Shown here one piece after another: positions 57,701-64,000 of a stretch of DNA of 64,000 bases. Origin of the DNA: Sycon ciliatum. Its lineage: Eukaryota; Porifera; Calcarea; Leucosolenida; Sycettidae. The first letter of the stretch is position 1. The number at the start of each line of letters is the position of its first letter. The stretch lies in contig NC_088646.1 in the NCBI RefSeq assembly GCF_964019385.1, forward strand, positions 5,057,233 to 5,121,232. The letters are read 5' to 3'. The translations under genes were made by a program, and so were the position numbers. A model generated the notes under the pieces. That model was not told the origin of the DNA, did no database searches, and was given only the letters and a program-made list of their open reading frames with translations.

Positions 57701-58667
57701 CGTGGACGTGCACGCATGTATGCCCTCAGGTTGAAGCTGACGGCAATATTCGAAATCAGTAACGGAAATTCGGTAAGGACTACATGTACATGGGTTTTAC
57801 TGCCGATGCACTACCAATATTCTGTTGCAAGCCTGTTCATAAAATTACGTTGTTATCATACTATGAATGACACATGTAGTTTGTGGCTGCATTTGTCGAA
57901 TGATTGTGCTCATTGTAGTTCTGTGTGCTTGGTGTCGTCACGGTTTGGTTTGTGTATGTGTGTGTACGGTATGTGTGTGTACGGTATGTGTTGCTTGTCC
58001 GTGCTTGTGGTTGTTGCACTCCTGTCCACGTTTGCTTGCATTCACTGCTAACATGGATGCTCCTTTCCAAATGGACGGACACTGGACAATCCTCCATCAT
58101 CCCTGAGCTAAGGTAAGCATAAACATTCAGTGCCAGGTCCGTTTCAACATGGTGTGGGGGTGGAAGAAAGTTCTATCAATTTTCAGTCAACAAAGCAACC
58201 TACTGTTTTACTGCAATAAAGCAACCATTCTCAGTCCACTCAAATGCCCTCCCTGCCCCTCTCACCATAACATGTAACTAAACCATCATTGACTTTGCTT
58301 AACCAACTTAAACTTAATAAACCTCAGTTGAAACTTCCTTACTTCTAATTGAAGAGATTCGTTTAATTTAAAACCGTTCATCATGCCAGCCTTAACTAAT
58401 GGATTTAGCTAAACAATCAGTTGCTGTGGACTGAGAATGGATGCATCTTGCAGACTACAGGTTTGTCGTCGCATGCCTCAAACGTCTAGCTAGCTTCATT
58501 GCATAATCGCATGTCTTGATTAGAATTGTGGATTTCTTTGTTTGTGTGTGTCTTTCTCCCATGTACCGGTCATCAACAATATAACATGCCGAGCTTCAAT
58601 GTACCTCATCCCCCGGCAGCAACTATCGGATTCTAACAAGCCGGGATCTAGCCAACGGCGCAGAATG
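54776..58667 (+). other. Candidate plus-strand transcript with very short exons
   Basis: Several short segments sit between an AG acceptor and a GTAAG/GTGAG donor: 54776-54861 (reads EALRHGKLASAVAITRGTSS), 56123-56157 (DVNAEFDDQK), 56407-56456 (WRLGYDASERVNNIPL), 56779-56814 (DHHDSFYLTHEW), about 57435-57479 (WISHWTEQSSPHVWK), 57730-57772 (LKLTAIFEISNGNS), a piece ending at 58112 (SKWTDTGQSSIIPEL) and 58620-58667. Four donors follow AATG. I cannot link them in phase and recognise no family, and a 609-bp satellite lies among them. It could be a fast-evolving gene, a long non-coding RNA, or chance. Confidence 0.25.
55462..56070 (+). repeat. 21-bp satellite, 29 identical copies
   Basis: The unit GTGCATGCGTCTACTCCTGG+T is repeated exactly 29 times (609 bp) with no substitutions that I can see. 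Because 21 is a multiple of three and the unit has no stop in five of six frames, both strands show more than 200-codon frames (for example repeated MHTRSRR or STPGVHA). The final unit runs into GTGCACGAGTG. No protein should be annotated from it without transcript evidence. Confidence 0.97.
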
Positions 58668-61365
58668 GTAAGAGCATGTGTTGAAGCAATTGATTCTAAG
58701 TTACCTATGTTCACCCGCTTCTGCAATGGTCTAACAGACAACACATGATTGCAATCTTGTCACTAAATACTCATACCCAGCAGGATATCGACAACATGAT
58801 GTGCACAAAGCCCCAAAGTTCTGGCTGCTCGTACTATTGGATCAATATGTTTGGCCATGTTTGAAGTACAGTGCTGTTCAATGCAACCTAATTGTGTGAG
58901 TTTGCGGCCCGCACTACATTGTAGTTCACTTCACAGTGTTAGCAGGTCTAGGACTGCACAGTGCCCGTCGCGTACGCAGTTGACTCGCACAATCGGATTT
59001 CATTGAGTAGCCCTGTGCTTGATATTCAAACTCTGTTCATTTCCTTTCTGTTCCATTTATAGTTCACATCTGCTACTCAACTAAACGCGGCTTTCACTGC
59101 ACTCGGCACCGGCAGGTATATTCCACTCTGGACTCTCGACCCATTCCTAAGCCATGTGTGGCCGGGCTCCATTGGTATTTTGCCATACTTTAATTTTGTC
59201 AAGTGTTCATCCCTATTGATCAATCCCCTCTCTCGTGTACCGAGTCCTCTCTCCTGTCCTGTACTGCCCTGTCGTGTGCTCTCCCCCCCCCCCCTCTCCT
59301 GTCCTGTACTGTCCTGCCATGTGCTCCCCCTCCCTCTCCTGTCCTGTACTGTCCTGCCATGTGCTCCCCCGCCCCCTCCCCTCTCCCGTCCTGTACTGTC
59401 CTGCCATGTGCTCCCCCCCCTCCCCTCTCCCGTCCTGTACTGTCCTGCCATGTGCCCCCCCCCCCCCTCCCCCGTCCTGTACTGTCCTGTCATGTGCCCC
59501 CCCCCCTCTACTCCTTTCCTTCTCGGTCCCCTTCTTTCCTCCAGACTGTCCATACTGCTGCTTTTTTAAAATTCTCTTCTCCTATTCTTGTCTATTAATG
59601 TTACTGACGATGCACCTCTCTTCATGATTCTTCCACCCACATCTTGCTCTGACTTTCGAACGACTTTCAGCTCCTCCCCCTCTTCACCAGGCTTCAGACC
59701 CCCCCTCCCTTCCTCCAGACTTCCCTCTGTCTGCTCCATTCGTCTCCTCCCATTTTTCTACCATGCTATTATTCTTTCATTCACATTTTACTTTTCGAAC
59801 CATGTCCTGGCAATGTACCTCCCTCCACATTTCACTCCGGCAAATTTATGCACTCTACTTTACATTTCCAATTTTTAAGAGATTCCCATAATTTCGTTCA
59901 CCCTAAATTGCTTTCTATATGTGTGCCTTCTCTTTGCAAATCAGACCGCAGTTAGGTGAAGTTGTGCTGTAAGACTGCTTTCAGCTAATTACTTATATTC
60001 CTGAATACAGTGAGCCGATATTGTTCCATTGTGACCTGCCTTGGAGTATTGATGTTACTGCTCGTCATCTACTGTGTGCCCTATGCTTTGCGTATTTCCA
60101 TATTATGAGCACTGCAAAGCTGGTGGACTGCTGAATCATGTGTGGGTAATTGTTAGATAGGTACTTGTTCGATGCCTTGTTGCATATAAATGTAAAGGCT
60201 TGTTCTATTCATTAAAAAGCACTATTACAATGTATATACATCTAATTTTCTAGTATAATTATTACAGTGCCTTGCATGCATCCGATTGTCCATACCCTCT
60301 CTGTACTACATGTACATCAAGTTCAATGCACGGCTTTTCTGGGGGTCATCTCAGATGTGTAGTGGCGGCTAAAATAAAATTTCAACCGTTTGCTTCACAT
60401 GGTGGCTTTGGACGAGCATGGATGTATGTGCCACTCGGTAACGAGTTAGCCAATGGCAGCAGAAGTTTTATTTCCACGTACAGTCTTGATTGAAAAAAAT
60501 GTATGCGTTTCACTTGCATGTGCATGGCTTCTATAATAATGCCCAGCTTCCTTCTACAGTGCTGCTCAATGAAATGTGATTGCACACGTCCAGCTGGTGT
60601 CGGGCGCTGTAAACACAGTTACACTGGGCTCTCTAAAATGGTGCAGAAAATAAACTTGACATGCATGATCGAATTTCATTGAGCATTGGAGGCTGAGCCA
60701 ACCCAACTAGTGCATGCGGGCATAGAACACCACTGGATCCACTGTAAATCTTACATGTAGCAAAGGAACACAACAAAGTCAGCTAAGCAACACTCTGATT
60801 AACTTATCTATTGTAATATCTCTGCTCAAGGCAATAATAATTCCAAGCCTTTACGTTAAAAATAATAATGTCTCAAGCAGAAGAATAAGAATAAAAACAA
60901 ACCCTGGATACATTAAAATCCGAGGTGGAATAGTAACAAACGGATCCTGACACGAAGAGAAAACAGGCTAATATCTGCCTCAAGAACACAACGGCTTTTG
61001 AAGAGTACCTGTAGCCTAATAAAATACTGGTTCACTCAGTTGACACCGGCATTTCAGTAGCAAAAGCCATGCTTGCCACCAAATAAGTCATACCCCTGCT
61101 CAATGAGGAGATCAGTTAAAATATCAATACACATACTTCAAGTAATAACGCTCAGACGCAGCCAGCCAGCTAGCTCTGCTGATAAAATAAGTTGCAGCTT
61201 CCTAATTTATACACATTGCAAAGTACGCTTCAATATGAAGACTTATGGGGTGGGGTGTGGGGGTGGTAAAGCACCCTATTGTAATGGGATAAGATGTCAG
61301 TCAAAATCAGGACAATGAGCATACGCAGGTCAAGGACCTTGGGAAGTAGAGAGCAACAGTTCTGT
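58668..61365. other. No gene recognised
   Basis: Besides the pyrimidine-rich minisatellite at 59227-59510, I see only short frames and AT-rich sequence. The lower-coordinate part probably includes the 3' untranslated region of the ENTPD-like gene, whose stop is at 61366. Confidence 0.35.
59227..59510 (+). repeat. C-rich minisatellite, about six copies
   Basis: Units of roughly 38-60 bp contain TGTCCTGTACTGTCCTGCCA then TGTGCTCCCC, separated by C-runs of variable length. Open frames on both strands (Pro/Cys/Leu-rich; Gly/Gln-rich on the minus) follow from composition. Confidence 0.9.
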
Positions 61366-62273
61366 TCATGCCACAGGCACGTACTGAGAATGGTCCTGTC
61401 CTGGAATGCGCACAAAGCCAGCCTTGGCCATACGCCGCCGTCGGTACACCCGCACAACGCACGGGATGGTCAGGAGTATCAGCAACGCGGACGCTGCCAG
61501 CAAGAACGCATACGACGTAGTGCTCAGGAAGGCCTGTGGGCCAAAGTCTACAGGAACAACGCTGGACGCATGGATAACATAGCCGAGTGCCCAGCCTGTG
61601 TCGGTGCCATTGATCTGTTTCACACGGAATAAAACACAACACAAAGTACATGGCACAACACACACATGCAATGACAAACTGTCTATACCAATGCCCAATT
61701 GTAACACAGAGTTTACCAGGCTGATGTTGCTCTATCAAAAGGAACAAAGCATCACTCATTGGGTACTAAATCCCCCAAAACAATGATTCTGAAGAAATCG
61801 CGCTCATCAGAGCCACATTGCATTGTTGTGCCTTACTTGTAGCTATATACAGATACGCTGCACACTGAACTGACTATTTGTACTTGTATGTGGATCGTTG
61901 GCAATGCTCCCATAAACCATCCGGTGATACGTATGTACATGCACATGCACACACATGTACACACACATGCACGCACATGCACACACGCACACACGCACGC
62001 GCTCACGCAAACACATGCACAAATACATGCACACATGCATGACTGTACAAACAAATGCAAACACATGCATGCCTATACACACGCACACAAACAGAAATTG
62101 GCCTTACATCATCACGGACGTCGATCACAGCATCTAGAGAGAAGCCAAAGCCGTCCGTAAGCAGTGACACTGCATACTTGAAAGCAAAGCAGTAACGACT
62201 GGCAAACTCTGCTCTTATACTGGGTAGCTGCAGCACCTAGATATACCACACACACAAACACACAAACACACAC

Positions 62274-62327
<54 letters not shown>

Positions 62328-62365
62328 CACACACACACACACACTTAAACACACATGCGCGCGCA

Positions 62366-62397
<32 letters not shown>

Positions 62398-62523
62398 GTG
62401 TGGTGCGTCCATGGAGCTATGAAGCCGAGACCTCTGGTCGGCGGAGCTTAATGGGCCCCACCACCACACTCCATCATTCACCCCAGTGTCTGGAGATATG
62501 TGGATTTTGTAGAAAAAACAAAA

Positions 62524-62564
<41 letters not shown>

Positions 62565-63113
62565 CACACACACACTTCCTGTTGAGAGGCGACCAATTAA
62601 TTTCTAAGCTGATGGACTGATAAAACTACCCAAACGTACTGCACTTGATCGAGGACAATCGGAGAATCTCCAAACCTAACCCCCAGCTAGCATGACTCAC
62701 TGAAATACAGACACTCCACCACTAATCAGCAACCGGGTCCGACACTGATTCACACTTACGGTCGAAGTAGACTTAGATAGAAAGAAGATCAATCCATTGA
62801 GAGCTAGGCAACCCATTGAGAGCTAGGCAATCCATTGAGAGCTAGGCAACCCATTGAGAGCTAGGCAACTATAAATCTTAGCACAGGTAGTGAGATACAG
62901 TTACCGACTATCACAGAGAAACAGAAAAGGCTCCAGGCTGTCCAATAGAGTGCTCAATCAGAGTCAACGCCCATGTTGCAATGTATCACAGTACGTCCTT
63001 ACCTCCTCCAGGGTCATCCTACACACCATATCAGTGGCGTTGACAAGTTTTCCCAGTGGCACGGGGCCGGTCACGTTCATTGGCTCAGCCTGGTAAAAGT
63101 AGCCGGCAAAGGC
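61366..63113 (-). CDS. ENTPD-like ecto-nucleoside triphosphate diphosphohydrolase, last three exons
   Basis: The exons 63113-63003, 62236-62108 and 61614-61366 join in phase 0 (GAG|GTAAGG and GAT|GTAAGG donors). The product reads AFAGYFYQAEPMNV, then RYCFAFKYAVSLLTDGFGFS, then INGTDTGWALGYVIHASSVV. This matches the C-terminus of GDA1/CD39 apyrases, where a W(A/T)LGY segment precedes a final membrane helix; here the helix is SYAFLLAASALLILLTI followed by a basic tail. In known members the enzyme hydrolyses extracellular ATP/ADP. The 62236 acceptor could instead be at 62227. Apyrase regions 1-4 must lie beyond the window, and no upstream exon is visible to 64000. A cell-surface ENTPD1/2/3/8 type is favoured over the Golgi types. 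Confidence 0.85.
62261..62397 (+). repeat. (CA)n microsatellite in ENTPD intron
   Basis: CA runs with AACACA and GCGCGC interruptions lie upstream, in gene sense, of the penultimate ENTPD exon. A second pure run is at about 62527-62574. Confidence 0.95.
62791..62868 (+). repeat. 20-bp unit, four tandem copies
   Basis: CCATTGAGAGCTAGGCAA with alternating AT/AC junctions is repeated four times in the ENTPD intron. Confidence 0.95.
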
Positions 63114-63604
63114 CTACGAGTACAGCCAACACATACACAGAACACACGAACACAACACGAACAAACACAGCACATACAAACACAACACACATAAACACAG
63201 TGTCTGCTCTAGGATTTCAAACCAAACGGGTACACGTGCACCTGGCGCAACCATTGCAACCGGGTCAGAGCCGGATCCGTTCAAGTGCGGCTAGTGCATG
63301 ACTTGTACATCAGGGAGTTGTAAATATTTTAGGGCTGTCTGATGTACATGTTCATGTGTATTGTATTCCCAACCGGGTCACAGGTGACCCGGTGTTCTTT
63401 TTCCAAACGGGTCCAAGTACTAGTACCCCCCCCCCCCCCAACCGGGTCGCTGACCCGGCTCTGGGGCAGACACTGAAACACAACACACGCACCTACCCAC
63501 ACATACACACGTGCGTACGCATGCACATCAAGCTTATTGGGTGGAAGTGAACCGGTACAGCATGTGTCCACCTGTCCATAGGATGGTTTCGCACTGGGCC
63601 GCAG

Positions 63605-63626
63605 CAAAAAAAAAAAAAAAAAAAAA
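63605..63626 (+). repeat. A homopolymer
   Basis: A run of about 21 A. Confidence 0.95.
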
Positions 63627-63850
63627 TCACGGTTCGCGTGAGACTCGGCCAAAGGCCCAGTTTTCCGCATCCGCAGGAACGCCACCACCCTCTTGGATCA
63701 AGGCGCAGATGCAGCTCCTAAACGGTGGGAGGTGAGTAGATCAGACCCACCACAAAGTGGTCGCAGCAAACAGGAGTTAAAACCCTCGCCATGTTCAAAA
63801 CTACACGATGAGTGAGCAGAGAGTAGAAATCTTTGGGATGACATGATGAC

Positions 63851-63921
63851 TACACCATAGCTTAGTGGTAGGCCATCGCTGGCCATAAGCGAGGGTCCCT
63901 GGTTCGCGTAGGTACTGGTGG
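63851..63921 (+). repeat. tRNA-like sequence (SINE head or pseudogene)
   Basis: An A box (TAGCTTAGTGGTA) and a perfect 5-bp anticodon-type stem TCGCT/AGCGA enclose GGCCATA. A degraded B box (GGTTCGCGTAG) follows. The loop lacks T33 and the acceptor stem does not pair, so it is not a functional tRNA. A tRNA-derived SINE is likely. Confidence 0.5.
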
Positions 63922-64000
63922 TGACAGTCAATATTTTTTCCAGACTTTTCCCGTTTTCAACTCCCTCAAACTTATGAATAAGAGCACAAGTGCTTCACAG

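Noticed and set aside
59077..59627. Gly- or Pro-rich proteins of 130-158 codons
   Set aside because: They are produced by the C-rich minisatellite and open in several frames on both strands.

Overview
This is a window of a metazoan nuclear genome, most likely a marine invertebrate. A sponge or another early-branching animal is possible, but the sequence alone cannot decide this. The reasons are spliced genes with GT-AG introns of about 0.2-1.4 kb, animal-type gene families (TTF2, MANEA, ELOVL, ENTPD), a eukaryotic tRNA-Asn, long CA/TG microsatellites and very many transposon remnants. There are no operons, no CRISPR array and no rRNA.

Layout. 1-5.5 kb holds a decayed non-LTR retrotransposon (copy 1) whose endonuclease region is split by an 861-bp fold-back element with a TTAA duplication. 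5.5-15.1 kb is repeat-rich: small TIR elements, a degenerate Polinton/Maverick-like capsid region, a degenerate retroelement C-terminal region, and a 2.8-kb TIR element with a 7-bp target duplication. 15.35-16.76 kb is an intronless GH99 endo-alpha-mannosidase gene (MANEA-like). 16.8-20 kb has a Tc1-like MITE, a perfect 94-bp palindrome and a large hairpin.

20.1-40.75 kb (minus strand) is one gene, a TTF2/lodestar-type SNF2 transcription termination factor. I could place 23 exons with compatible splice phases; one short exon is unresolved. Its introns carry a tRNA-Asn gene, two related hAT-like elements, a DIRS-like element, a Harbinger-like MITE and several smaller repeats. 41.3-44.9 kb repeats the theme of 1-5.5 kb: a second TTAA fold-back element beside a 5'-truncated non-LTR copy, itself nested in a short TIR element. 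45.37-46.30 kb (minus) is an intronless ELO fatty-acid elongase. 46.3-61.3 kb has few recognisable genes. It holds a 429-bp TG run, 29 identical copies of a 21-bp satellite unit, and a series of candidate very short plus-strand exons. 61.4-63.1 kb (minus) has the last three exons of an ENTPD (CD39-type) ecto-nucleotidase that continues beyond the window.

The four host genes have unrelated roles (transcript release, N-glycan trimming, fatty-acid elongation, extracellular nucleotide hydrolysis), so there is no sign of a functional cluster. The most unusual content is a set of extremely small hairpin elements (28-34 bp), several flanked by perfect 7- or 8-bp target duplications. One set shares its ends with a 365-bp MITE in a TTF2 intron.
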